Positions 37,121 to 45,026 of a DNA stretch of 64,000 nucleotides are shown piece after piece. Each line of letters opens with the position of its first letter. Within the stretch, counting starts at the first letter, position 1. The position numbers and the translations under genes were made by a program. Origin of the DNA: Marinitoga aeolica (GTDB lineage Bacteria > Thermotogota > Thermotogae > Petrotogales > Petrotogaceae). The stretch is taken from NCBI RefSeq assembly GCF_029910535.1, contig NZ_CP069362.1, positions 1,612,001 to 1,676,000 on the forward strand, read 5' to 3'. The notes under the pieces were generated by a model that searched no databases, was not told where the DNA came from, and saw only the letters and a program-made list of their open reading frames with translations.

Positions 37121-37728
37121 ACCTCCGGTGAGGAATAAAGAAAATTGAAATCAAAACTAAAGATAAATAAACAACAAGTTGTTTAACCTCCGGTGAGGAA
37201 TAAAGAAAATTGAAATCAAAACTAAAGATAAATAAACAACAAGTTGTTTAACCTCCGGTGAGGAATAAAGAAAATTGAAATCAAAACTAAAGATAAATAA
37301 ACAACAAGTTGTTTAACCTCCGGTGAGGAATAAAGAAAATTGAAATCAAAACTAAAGATAAATAAACAACAAGTTGTTTAACCTCCGGTGAGGAATAAAG
37401 AAAATTGAAATCAAAACTAAAGATAAATAAACAACAAGTTGTTTAACCTCCGGTGAGGAATAAAGAAAATTGAAATCAAAACTAAAGATAAATAAACAAC
37501 AAGTTGTTTAACCTCCGGTGAGGAATAAAGAAAATTGAAATCAAAACTAAAGATAAATAAACAACAAGTTGTTTAACCTCCGGTGAGGAATAAAGAAAAT
37601 TGAAATCAAAACTAAAGATAAATAAACAACAAGTTGTTTAACCTCCGGTGAGGAATAAAGAAAATTGAAATCAAAACTAAAGATAAATAAACAACAAGTT
37701 GTTTAACCTCCGGTGAGGAATAAAGAAA
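37121..37728. repeat. Nine perfect 65-bp tandem repeats plus a 23-bp partial copy
   Basis: Units begin at 37121, 37186, 37251, 37316, 37381, 37446, 37511, 37576 and 37641; the tenth begins at 37706 and breaks after 23 bases. All full copies are identical. Each has the dyad TAAACAACAAGTTGTTTA and the small hairpin CCTCCGGTGAGG, which on the minus strand gives a GGAGG Shine-Dalgarno. The copy nearest ffh supplies the ffh ribosome binding site, so the array probably lies in the ffh leader. 65 is not a multiple of three and no long frame crosses it. Confidence 0.97.
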
Positions 37729-38019
37729 TTTATAGAATATTAGATAAAAAACAAAATATACTCAGATTATAGTAATCTGTATTTTACTACAATCTGTAGA
37801 TATTACTTCTATTCATCAATGTTTAATGAATTAACATAAAAATACAAGTCTAGTATACTATAAAAATTCTTTTTTTTCATGAATTCTATTGAACAAAATG
37901 TGAGAAGGTGGAAAATTTAAAGTTACAATTTAATTACGGTAATAGAAAGAAAAATTTAATTCATTCTCAAAGAAGAATTTACATTGAAAGGGTGTATAAT
38001 TAAAATGGGGGGTGAAATT
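37729..38019. other. Intergenic region upstream of the array
   Basis: No gene seen. Contains a minus-strand TATAAT (37766-37771) inside the dyad CAGATTA-TAG-TAATCTG (37763-37779), with a TTGTAG-like -35 at a short 15-base spacing and a further AATCTGT half-site at 37790-37796; this is my best candidate for the ffh operon promoter. On the plus strand TATAAT at 37995-38000 may serve the next gene. Confidence 0.35.
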
Positions 38020-38442
38020 ATGCCGTTTTTATTTCTATTTTCTATATTTATTGTATCTATATTGATATCCTGGATCATTGCAAAGGTTTTTAATTCACCA
38101 ATAAAAAAGATTCTTGAAAAAATTATAAATGATCCAATTAGTGACGCATGGAGAAAATATTTAATATTTGCAATCTACATTACAGGAATATCTTCTGGTG
38201 TAAGAATTTGGGAAATAGAAAGATATTTTGGAGTTTCAGAAGTAGCAAGAGAAGGTGGAGAAATAATACAAAAAGCCATCTCTCTGACGCCAGAAAGATG
38301 GACTCTTGAAATTTTAAGAACCATTATAGAAGCTCTACAGGGTATTTCGGTAATGCTATTAATATTCTTTATATTTGCTTTAATTGCTTTTGTAATAATG
38401 AAAGCTATTGAAAGCAAGCATTCAGAAAAAAAGAATGTATAA
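38020..38442 (+). CDS. Small membrane protein of unknown function
   Basis: 140 aa with three hydrophobic segments (about 2-20, 45-65 and 108-132). The central part carries a soluble helix pair with WEIERYFGVSEVAREGGEIIQ. No family recognised. GGGGGGTG lies six bases before the ATG at 38020. It converges with, and overlaps by 21 bases, the next minus-strand gene. Confidence 0.6.
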   Translation: MPFLFLFSIFIVSILISWIIAKVFNSPIKKILEKIINDPISDAWRKYLIFAIYITGISSGVRIWEIERYFGVSEVAREGGEIIQKAISLTPERWTLEILRTIIEALQGISVMLLIFFIFALIAFVIMKAIESKHSEKKNV

Positions 38443-39570
38443 TAAATGAGTTATAAATCCAGCAATAATACCTGCAACTGTGTGGGAAAGAATGGCTTTA
38501 CTTGCTAATTTCCTGGCCTTTAAAGAATCCATCATGGCAATATGAGTGGATAAATAACCACTCCATGTCATCCCAATTGCAGTTAAAACAGCTATATCAT
38601 TAGGAGTAATAGATTTAGTTTCTATAAATTTAGGAATTAAGGCTAATGCAGCACCAGTTGATCCTAAAGAAGTTAATGGAAATGCAATTAACTTTGGAGA
38701 TTTAAAACCAAAAAGAAAGTTTAATATAAAATCTAGTTTTGCACCTATCCATTGTAAAATTGGAACACCTTCATATGGAAGTCCTTGATAACCTATTGAA
38801 GGATCTTTTGGACCGTTTGTAAACATCATAACTATTGTACTTATAATTAAAACACCTGGTATAATGGATAATCCTAAATCAACACCAATCTTTCCACCTT
38901 CTAATAATCCATCGATTAATCTGGAAATAACACTACCTTTCGTAGCATTCCAGTATTCTATATCTTCTGGGTGATCAACATGTTTTATATTCTTATAATG
39001 TTTTTTAGTATAATATGAAAATATTCTAACGCTAATAATACTTCCGATAACGGCTCCGAAATTTCCAAGTAAAACAGGAAAAAATAGATTTTCTCCCATT
39101 GCAGATGATTGAGCTATCATAAATGTTGTAACAATTAATCCCATTCCGAAGGATGTTCCTAAATTACATAATAATGGGATTTGCCATTTTTCAAAATATT
39201 TTGTGAATTGTTTATCTTGTGCCAAAGATAAAATAGCAGGATTATCTGATAAATAGGTAGTTAATATTCCAAGAGCAGAAGCTCCGGGTAAGTTATATAA
39301 TGGTTTCATTAATTTTGAAAGAAGTTTGTTTAATAAGTAGACAACACCAAATTCTGAAAGAACATTACCAAATGCACTTGTTAAAACAGCCACAGCCATA
39401 ATAAAAAACACAGTATTTAATAACAAATCATGAGCTGTAGACATTAATGTTTTAAAAAAATTACTAACCCCCATATAATTCATTACAGGTAAAAATATTG
39501 CTGATGAAAGAATTAAAAAAAGGAGAGGTTCTCTAATTTTATTTTTTTTAACAATTTCTTTTTCTTCCAT
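38422..39570 (-). CDS. Nucleoside-recognition (Gate) domain membrane protein, CD0519/CD1768-like
   Basis: 382 aa, about ten membrane segments. Gate-domain-like stretches occur twice (LTSAFGNVLSEFGVVYLLNKLLSKLMKPLYNLPGASALGI and the C-terminal LGSTGAALALIPKF), as in spore-maturation-A/B-like and CNT-related proteins. The transported solute is unknown. The ATG at 39570 follows GGAGGTATATT. Confidence 0.7.
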   Translation of the reverse strand: MEEKEIVKKNKIREPLLFLILSSAIFLPVMNYMGVSNFFKTLMSTAHDLLLNTVFFIMAVAVLTSAFGNVLSEFGVVYLLNKLLSKLMKPLYNLPGASALGILTTYLSDNPAILSLAQDKQFTKYFEKWQIPLLCNLGTSFGMGLIVTTFMIAQSSAMGENLFFPVLLGNFGAVIGSIISVRIFSYYTKKHYKNIKHVDHPEDIEYWNATKGSVISRLIDGLLEGGKIGVDLGLSIIPGVLIISTIVMMFTNGPKDPSIGYQGLPYEGVPILQWIGAKLDFILNFLFGFKSPKLIAFPLTSLGSTGAALALIPKFIETKSITPNDIAVLTAIGMTWSGYLSTHIAMMDSLKARKLASKAILSHTVAGIIAGFITHLLYILFF

Positions 39571-39761
39571 AATATACCTCCAGGATATTGAAATATTAAA
39601 CAAAATATATTATAATAAATATGAAAAAAATTTCAAACATTAAATTAAGTGATTTTTGGTTTTTGAAGTCAAATAAATATGTTTTTAGATAAATATGCTT
39701 TTAAATTTAATTAAAGCTTCAAAATTAAATAACTTACTTTTGTTAAAATATATTTACAAAC

Positions 39762-39852
39762 GGAGGCGTGTTCCGAATTGGCTAAGGAGCCGGTCTCGAA
39801 AACCGGTGAGGGTTACACCCTCGTGTGGGTTCGAGTCCCACCGCCTCCGCCA
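39762..39852 (+). tRNA. tRNA-Ser (anticodon CGA)
   Basis: 91 nt with encoded CCA. Acceptor GGAGGCG/CGCCTCC, anticodon loop CTCGAAA, long variable arm with GAGGG/CCCTC pairing, T-loop GTTCGAG. No terminator separates it from the maltosyltransferase gene 30 bases downstream. Confidence 0.97.
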
Positions 39853-39882
39853 TTTTTATATATTCTGGTGGGAGGGTTTTTA

Positions 39883-41913
39883 ATGAAAAATTTAAAAAAT
39901 GTATACGAACATTTAAAAAAGAATGTTGAAAAGGGGAAAACAAATTATGCCGTTCCAAAAAGATGGATGCCGGATGATTATGAGGGAACTGTAAGATTAA
40001 AGGGAAGAACATTTGTTGTTAATCCCTATGAATATTTTACAAAGATAGTAGAAGGCATTATGAAAAACAATGATGAAACAAATGATTATTCAAAGCCACT
40101 ATCTTTTACAACCAATGAAAAAACAACAGAATGGTTAAAAAAATCAATTATATATAGCGCTCATGTAAGAATGACAGCAGCTTATCAACACGATGTAAAT
40201 GCTGCTTATTTTAAACCAGATGACGATTTAGGCTATAGAGAGAGTGGAACGTTTTTAAAAATGATCGCACTATTGCCTTATTTAAAAAAATTCAATGTAA
40301 ATGCTATTTATTTACTTCCTATTACTCAATCAAGCAATAAATTTAAAAAAGGTGAAGTAGGTTCACCATATGCAGTAAAAAGTTTTCACCATGTGGAAAA
40401 GGATTATCACGATCCATTATTAGAAGGATTTAATGCAGATCAAGAATTTTCAGCGTTTGTAGAAGCTGCGCATATGATGGGAATGAGAGTTATCTTAGAC
40501 TTTATTCCAAGAACAGCGTCAAGAGATAACAATTTAATATTAGAACATCCTGATTGGTTCTATTGGATTGATATAAATGAATTATCATCATATAAACCAC
40601 CAAAAATAGAAGAATTGGATTTTGAACAACCATCAACAGAAAATTTGCCTATACTGTATTCAAATCCAGAAGTAAAAAAACATTTGAAAAAATTTAGATG
40701 GGCACCTAATATTACAGATCCTCAAAAATGGGAAAACTTTGTAAAGAAAAATAAAAACAATCCAGATTTCTTAGAAGAAATAGTAAAGGAATTTAAAATA
40801 ATTACAGTTCCAGGATTTTCCGATTGGATTAACGATCCACAACCAACATGGGATGATGTAACTTTCTTAAGATTATTCTTAAGCCATCCAATGGAATCAG
40901 AAAAATATTTAGAAAACCCCGAAGAACAACCACCATATGTATTATATGATGTCGTTAAATCAAGTAATTTCCCTGGTAAAGTAAAAAATGAAGAATTATG
41001 GAGTATGATAGCAAATATAATGCCTTATTTCCAAAAAAATTATGGAATTGATGGTGCAAGATTAGATATGGGTCATGCTTTACCAAAAGAATTGGAACAT
41101 AGAATAATATCTAACGCTAAAAATTATGATCCATCATTTGCTATTATTGCTGAAGAGCTTTCTATGGATAATCATAAAAAGGCGAAATTGAGCGGATATG
41201 ATGCAATTTTAGGTAATACATGGTGGGCAGAGCCAAGACATAAAGAAAGTTGGTTTATAAAAACAGTTAGAGATATAATGCCAAAATTGGAAGTTCCATC
41301 AATGGCTACTGCAGAAACTCCAGACTCACCAAGAGCAGTAACAAGAGATGGTGGAGAAGTATTTGCAAAACTTTCAGCAGTTGTGAATACATTTATGCCA
41401 AATGGTTTAACCGTAATCAACTCAGGAAGTGAAATATTTGAAAAGCAACCAATGAATTTAGGACTTGATTTTGAAAAACCAGAAGAAGAAAGATATAAAT
41501 ATTTAAAACCTACAGATCAATTCTATGGTAAATTAGCATTTTTTGATTATTACGCATTACATTGGGATGTAGACAAACATATGGTAAAACTATTAACAGT
41601 ATTAGGGAAAATAAAAAAGGAATATGTAGATTTGATAAGCAATATCAGTCATTATAGATATACAGAACATATGGATAAAGTATTTTCTATTTTCTATTGG
41701 AATGGTGAAAAAGGACTATTAATTCCAGTAAATTTGAATTTCGATAAAGCTGTAAATTTTGGATTTGATCTTGGTTATCATACATGGAGAGGCCATCATA
41801 AGATAAGTTTATTGCTTGAAAATTATAGAAGATGTGATTTTAAATGGGATGAAGGAGCATGGTTAAATATAAATCTAAATCCTGGAGAAGCAAAAATATA
41901 TCTTGTAGAATAA
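39883..41913 (+). CDS. mmtA: Maltosyltransferase / GH13-family alpha-glucan transferase
   Basis: 676 aa. It matches my memory of the Thermotoga maritima maltosyltransferase over its whole length: YAVPKRWMP near the start, FIPRTASRD, FSDWINDPQPTWDDVTFLR, then the GH13 catalytic motifs DGARLDMGHALPKE (nucleophile Asp), IIAEEL (acid/base Glu) and AETPDSPRA (third Asp). The enzyme moves maltosyl units between alpha-1,4-glucans. No signal peptide. The ATG at 39883 follows GGTGGGAGGG; the frame open upstream only reads through tRNA-Ser(CGA). Terminator at 41916. Confidence 0.92.
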   Translation: MKNLKNVYEHLKKNVEKGKTNYAVPKRWMPDDYEGTVRLKGRTFVVNPYEYFTKIVEGIMKNNDETNDYSKPLSFTTNEKTTEWLKKSIIYSAHVRMTAAYQHDVNAAYFKPDDDLGYRESGTFLKMIALLPYLKKFNVNAIYLLPITQSSNKFKKGEVGSPYAVKSFHHVEKDYHDPLLEGFNADQEFSAFVEAAHMMGMRVILDFIPRTASRDNNLILEHPDWFYWIDINELSSYKPPKIEELDFEQPSTENLPILYSNPEVKKHLKKFRWAPNITDPQKWENFVKKNKNNPDFLEEIVKEFKIITVPGFSDWINDPQPTWDDVTFLRLFLSHPMESEKYLENPEEQPPYVLYDVVKSSNFPGKVKNEELWSMIANIMPYFQKNYGIDGARLDMGHALPKELEHRIISNAKNYDPSFAIIAEELSMDNHKKAKLSGYDAILGNTWWAEPRHKESWFIKTVRDIMPKLEVPSMATAETPDSPRAVTRDGGEVFAKLSAVVNTFMPNGLTVINSGSEIFEKQPMNLGLDFEKPEEERYKYLKPTDQFYGKLAFFDYYALHWDVDKHMVKLLTVLGKIKKEYVDLISNISHYRYTEHMDKVFSIFYWNGEKGLLIPVNLNFDKAVNFGFDLGYHTWRGHHKISLLLENYRRCDFKWDEGAWLNINLNPGEAKIYLVE

Positions 41914-41915
41914 AT

Positions 41916-41946
41916 AAGAAGCTGGCTGTAATTAGCCAGCTTCTTT
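41916..41946 (+). terminator. Terminator of the maltosyltransferase gene
   Basis: Stem AAGAAGCTGGCT/AGCCAGCTTCTT with a six-base loop, starting three bases after the stop codon and followed by TATTG. Confidence 0.85.
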
Positions 41947-42000
41947 ATTGTAAACATAAAAATCTATCAAAGTAATAAGATAAAGTAATAAGATATAAAC

Positions 42001-42031
42001 AAAAAACTCCCCGAAAAACCGGGGAGTTTTT
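42001..42031 (-). terminator. Terminator of the Glu-Val-Phe tRNA operon
   Basis: ACTCCCCG/CGGGGAGT stem with an A-rich loop and T-runs; on the minus strand it follows the tRNA-Phe CCA by one base. Confidence 0.9.
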
Positions 42032-42032
42032 G

Positions 42033-42108
42033 TGGTGGCCAGGGACAGAATCGAACTGTCGACACCTGGATTTTCAGTCCAGTGCTCTACCAACTGAGCT
42101 ACCTGGCC
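42033..42108 (-). tRNA. tRNA-Phe (anticodon GAA)
   Basis: 76 nt with encoded CCA. Acceptor GGCCAGG/CCTGGCC, anticodon loop CTGAAAA, T-loop GTTCGAT. Confidence 0.97.
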
Positions 42109-42119
42109 ATCTAATAAAA

Positions 42120-42195
42120 TGGTGGGTGCTGCAGGGATCGAACCTACGACCTTCTGCTTGTAAGGCAGACGCTCTCCCAGCTGAGCTAAGCACCC
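42120..42195 (-). tRNA. tRNA-Val (anticodon UAC)
   Basis: 76 nt with encoded CCA. Acceptor GGGTGCT/AGCACCC, anticodon loop CTTACAA, T-loop GTTCGAT. Confidence 0.97.
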
Positions 42196-42204
42196 ACTCG
42201 TTTC

Positions 42205-42280
42205 TGGCGCCCCCAACGGGATTTGAACCCGTGCCTTTGGCGTGAAAGGCCAATGTCCTAGGCCGCTAGACGATGGGGGC
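42205..42280 (-). tRNA. tRNA-Glu (anticodon UUC)
   Basis: 76 nt with encoded CCA. Acceptor GCCCCCA/TGGGGGC, anticodon loop CTTTCAC, T-loop GTTCAAA. First gene of the three-tRNA transcript. Confidence 0.97.
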
Positions 42281-42315
42281 AAATTTGGTCACATTTCCCT
42301 TCGCAACCGAAATAT

Positions 42316-42344
42316 ATATTACCAGAAAAATCATTAAAAGTCAA
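42316..42344 (-). promoter_or_regulatory. Promoter of the Glu-Val-Phe tRNA operon
   Basis: On the minus strand TTGACT, 17 bases, TAATAT, about 36 bases before the tRNA-Glu 5' end. Confidence 0.75.
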
Positions 42345-42365
42345 GAAAACAATAAGTTAAAAACT

Positions 42366-42971
42366 TTAAGAAATGATTTCTAATTTCGGAATATTGAGCA
42401 ATATAGAAAAAAGTTTTTGAAAAGCACGTTTTCTATGACTAATTGTGTTTTTAACTTCTTTTCCTAATTGCCCAAATGTTAGAGTTTCACCTTCAGGGAT
42501 AAATATAGGATCATAGCCAAAGCCATGTTTTCCGAGTATTGAATATGCTATTTTCCCTTTTACTTCACCTTCAACGGAAAAAAGTATATTATTTTTAGGA
42601 TCGTAATATGTTGCTGCACATACAAAACGTGCATTTCTTTTTTCAAAAGGGACATTTTCTAATTTTTTCAATATGTATTTCATTTTTTCTATATATGTTT
42701 TATTTTCCATAAATCGAGCAGAATATACTCCTGGGAATCCATTTAATATCTCTATTTCAAGTCCAGAATCATCAGCGATTACAGGAGTTCTTAAAACTCG
42801 AGCAGTTTCAATGGCTTTTTTTATAGAATTTTCTATAAATGTTTTCCCATCTTCGTTAACTTCAAAATTTTTTAATATTTCAAACATCCCTTTGATTTCA
42901 AATTTATCCGGTTTAATTTCAGTAACTTCTTTTAATTTATGCTTATTATTTGTCGCCAGATATATCGTCAT
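42366..42971 (-). CDS. rdgB: XTP/dITP diphosphatase (RdgB/HAM1 family)
   Basis: 201 aa house-cleaning pyrophosphatase for non-canonical purine nucleotides. Seen: ATNNKHKLKE at the start, ADDSGLEI, and the C-terminal SHRKRAFQKL, all family hallmarks. Last gene of the long yaaR-to-rdgB run; its ATG overlaps the rpe stop by four bases. Confidence 0.95.
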   Translation of the reverse strand: MTIYLATNNKHKLKEVTEIKPDKFEIKGMFEILKNFEVNEDGKTFIENSIKKAIETARVLRTPVIADDSGLEIEILNGFPGVYSARFMENKTYIEKMKYILKKLENVPFEKRNARFVCAATYYDPKNNILFSVEGEVKGKIAYSILGKHGFGYDPIFIPEGETLTFGQLGKEVKNTISHRKRAFQKLFSILLNIPKLEIIS

Positions 42972-43627
42972 ATTCCCAAACCAACCTCTTTTAATTTTTT
43001 TGCTGCTTCTGAAGGATTTTCCTGATGAAACACACCAGCACCTACAACAAATTCAGTTGCACCAGAATTATATAAGTCTCTAATGTTTTTTAATCCAACA
43101 CCACCATCAACTTCAATAGCTACATTTACTCCTTTTTCATCAATCATATTTTTTAGTTTTTTAATTTTATTTAATGTTTCTGGAATAAATTTTTGACCTG
43201 TAAAACCGGGATTAACACTCATTATCAGAATTCTATCAACGAATGGCAATATTTCTTCCAGTAGAAATACAGGTGTATGTGGATTTAAAGAAACTCCAGC
43301 ATCACATCCCATATCTTTTATTTTTGAAATTGTTCTGTGTAAGTGTGTAACAGCTTCATAATGAACAGTAATTCCATTTACACCCATTTTAGCGTAATCT
43401 TCAATATATCTATCAGGATCTATAATCATTAAATGTGCATCGAGGTATTTTTCAGTTATATTTCTAACAGATTTTATTATAGGTGTTCCAAAAGAAATAT
43501 TTGGAACAAAAAGCCCATCCATGATATCTAAATGAATACCTTCTATATTATTTTCTACATTTTTAATCTCTTCTCCTAATTTTGAAAAATCAGCAGCTAA
43601 AATTGAAGGATAAATTTTCATTTCCAT
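42968..43627 (-). CDS. rpe: Ribulose-phosphate 3-epimerase
   Basis: 219 aa TIM barrel of the pentose phosphate pathway. SILAADFSKLGEEI, HLDIMDG, MSVNPGFTGQKF and EVDGGV are the family motifs carrying metal and catalytic residues. The start overlaps the rsgA stop. Transketolase lies in the same run. Confidence 0.96.
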   Translation of the reverse strand: MEMKIYPSILAADFSKLGEEIKNVENNIEGIHLDIMDGLFVPNISFGTPIIKSVRNITEKYLDAHLMIIDPDRYIEDYAKMGVNGITVHYEAVTHLHRTISKIKDMGCDAGVSLNPHTPVFLLEEILPFVDRILIMSVNPGFTGQKFIPETLNKIKKLKNMIDEKGVNVAIEVDGGVGLKNIRDLYNSGATEFVVGAGVFHQENPSEAAKKLKEVGLGI

Positions 43628-44517
43628 CTTTTCCTCCTTGTCTTTTTTTGATATTCGCTTACCTCATTATATATCTTCAAATAATTTTTATATCTAATTT
43701 CTGAAATTTCTCCATTTTCAACGGCGTCTTTAACTCCGCAATGTGGTTCATTGATATGAACACAATCATTAAAAGCACAATACATAGAATGTTCATGGAA
43801 TTCAACAAAGAAATTTTGAAGTTTATCGGGTTCAAAATCATAAACTTCAAATGCAGCGAAACCTGGTGTATCAGCTACAAATCCTCCAAAATCAAATTTC
43901 AATAATTCTGTATAGGTTGTAGTATGTTTTCCTCTCTGAAGTTTTTCAGAGATTTCTCCAACTCTTAATTTAAGCCCAGGATTAATAGCATTTAATAGAG
44001 AAGATTTTCCAACACCAGACATTCCGGCAAATGTGGAAATCTTATTTTTCAGATAAGGTTTAATTTCTTCTATTCCAATCTTCTTTTTAGCACTTGTTAA
44101 AACAACAGGGTATAAAGGAGAATATATTTTTAAAAACTCGTCAATTTCATCTTTTTCCAATAAATCTACTTTATTTAATACTATAACACAATCCAGATTA
44201 TTTTTTTCAACTTGAACAAGAAATTTGTCTATTATTAAATAATCCACTTTAGGGCTTTTTAAACATGTAACTAAAACAGTTTGATCTACATTTGCTATTT
44301 TTGGCCTATATAGCAAATTTTTTCTTGGCAGGATATTTTCTATTTTTGCGGTGCCATTTTCTATTGAATATTCTACATAATCACCAACTATTGGAGTTAT
44401 TTTTTGTAATTTAAATTTTCCTCTTAAAAAAGCAGTAATTTTTTCTCTGGTATTCAGGTCTATTAATTCCAACGTATTTGAATGAAATCGAGTCACTATT
44501 CCTTTTTCTATCTTCAC
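43618..44517 (-). CDS. rsgA: Ribosome small-subunit biogenesis GTPase RsgA
   Basis: 299 aa circularly permuted GTPase. OB domain (1-70), then the G4 motif VLNKVD before the G1 motif GMSGVGKSSLLNAI, and a C-terminal zinc knuckle (CAFNDCVHINEPHCGV). Acts late in 30S maturation. Overlaps the PASTA gene end by four bases. Confidence 0.95.
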   Translation of the reverse strand: MKIEKGIVTRFHSNTLELIDLNTREKITAFLRGKFKLQKITPIVGDYVEYSIENGTAKIENILPRKNLLYRPKIANVDQTVLVTCLKSPKVDYLIIDKFLVQVEKNNLDCVIVLNKVDLLEKDEIDEFLKIYSPLYPVVLTSAKKKIGIEEIKPYLKNKISTFAGMSGVGKSSLLNAINPGLKLRVGEISEKLQRGKHTTTYTELLKFDFGGFVADTPGFAAFEVYDFEPDKLQNFFVEFHEHSMYCAFNDCVHINEPHCGVKDAVENGEISEIRYKNYLKIYNEVSEYQKKTRRKRWK

Positions 44518-45026
44518 TTATTCACCTCCGAAGATGATATTTTTAATAATATTGTATCTCTTTTTTCAACAATAGTTCCAGGTTTTGGATCCATGTCTAT
44601 GACTGTTTCGATTTTTTCATCAGAGTTATAAATTTTTATTATTTTATAATTTAAATTATAAGAAGTGAGGAATTGTTCAGCAACTTCCACAGGAACGCCA
44701 ATTAAATCAGGAACCTTGAGCGACTCTATCTTTCCCAATTGAACAAAAATATGTCGTCCCTTTTTTACCCGTTCCCCTGCAGAAGGTTCTGTGTATAGTA
44801 CTTTATTTCCAATTCCTTGAATTAAGGGGATTAATCCAATTTCTTTTAAAGCTTTAATAGCAGTATCTTTGCTTTCTCCTTTAACTTCAGGTACAATAAC
44901 ATATGAAGAGCTATTTACAAAAACAAACACAGATAGGAGCAAAATTAATCCTCCTGAAATTGCTCCTAAAATAAACATAATTGTATTGTAAGTCAGCTTT
45001 TTCATTATTTTCTTTAAATCTTTCAT
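44514..45026 (-). CDS. Membrane-anchored PASTA-domain protein
   Basis: 170 aa. One membrane helix (about 16-40) then two PASTA domains (about 45-105 and 106-168; VPEVKGESKDTAIKALKEIGL and VPDLIGVPVEVAEQFL in pieces). It looks like the extracellular half of a PASTA Ser/Thr kinase, but no kinase domain is present. It sits beside rsgA, the place where stk/prp genes lie in Firmicutes. The ATG at 45026 overlaps the rlmN stop (ATGA). Peptidoglycan binding is inferred. Confidence 0.85.
   Translation of the reverse strand: MKDLKKIMKKLTYNTIMFILGAISGGLILLLSVFVFVNSSSYVIVPEVKGESKDTAIKALKEIGLIPLIQGIGNKVLYTEPSAGERVKKGRHIFVQLGKIESLKVPDLIGVPVEVAEQFLTSYNLNYKIIKIYNSDEKIETVIDMDPKPGTIVEKRDTILLKISSSEVNK

Noticed and set aside
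37121-37728. CRISPR array
   Set aside because: The whole 65-bp period is identical in all copies; there are no differing spacers, no leader pattern and no cas genes nearby.
37729-37983. 4.5S RNA (ffs) gene near ffh
   Set aside because: No SRP-RNA-like hairpin with the conserved tetraloop and asymmetric bulges was found in either orientation.
39778-40012. Frames through tRNA-Ser(CGA), including an N-terminal extension of the maltosyltransferase and a minus-strand frame
   Set aside because: They translate the tRNA (strings like VWVRVPPPPP and GLEPTRGCN are well-known spurious tRNA translations); a good ribosome binding site supports the start at 39883.
41932-42282. Frames over the Phe-Val-Glu tRNA cluster on both strands
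   Set aside because: They coincide with three complete tRNAs and a terminator and have the typical sequence of false ORFs over tRNAs.
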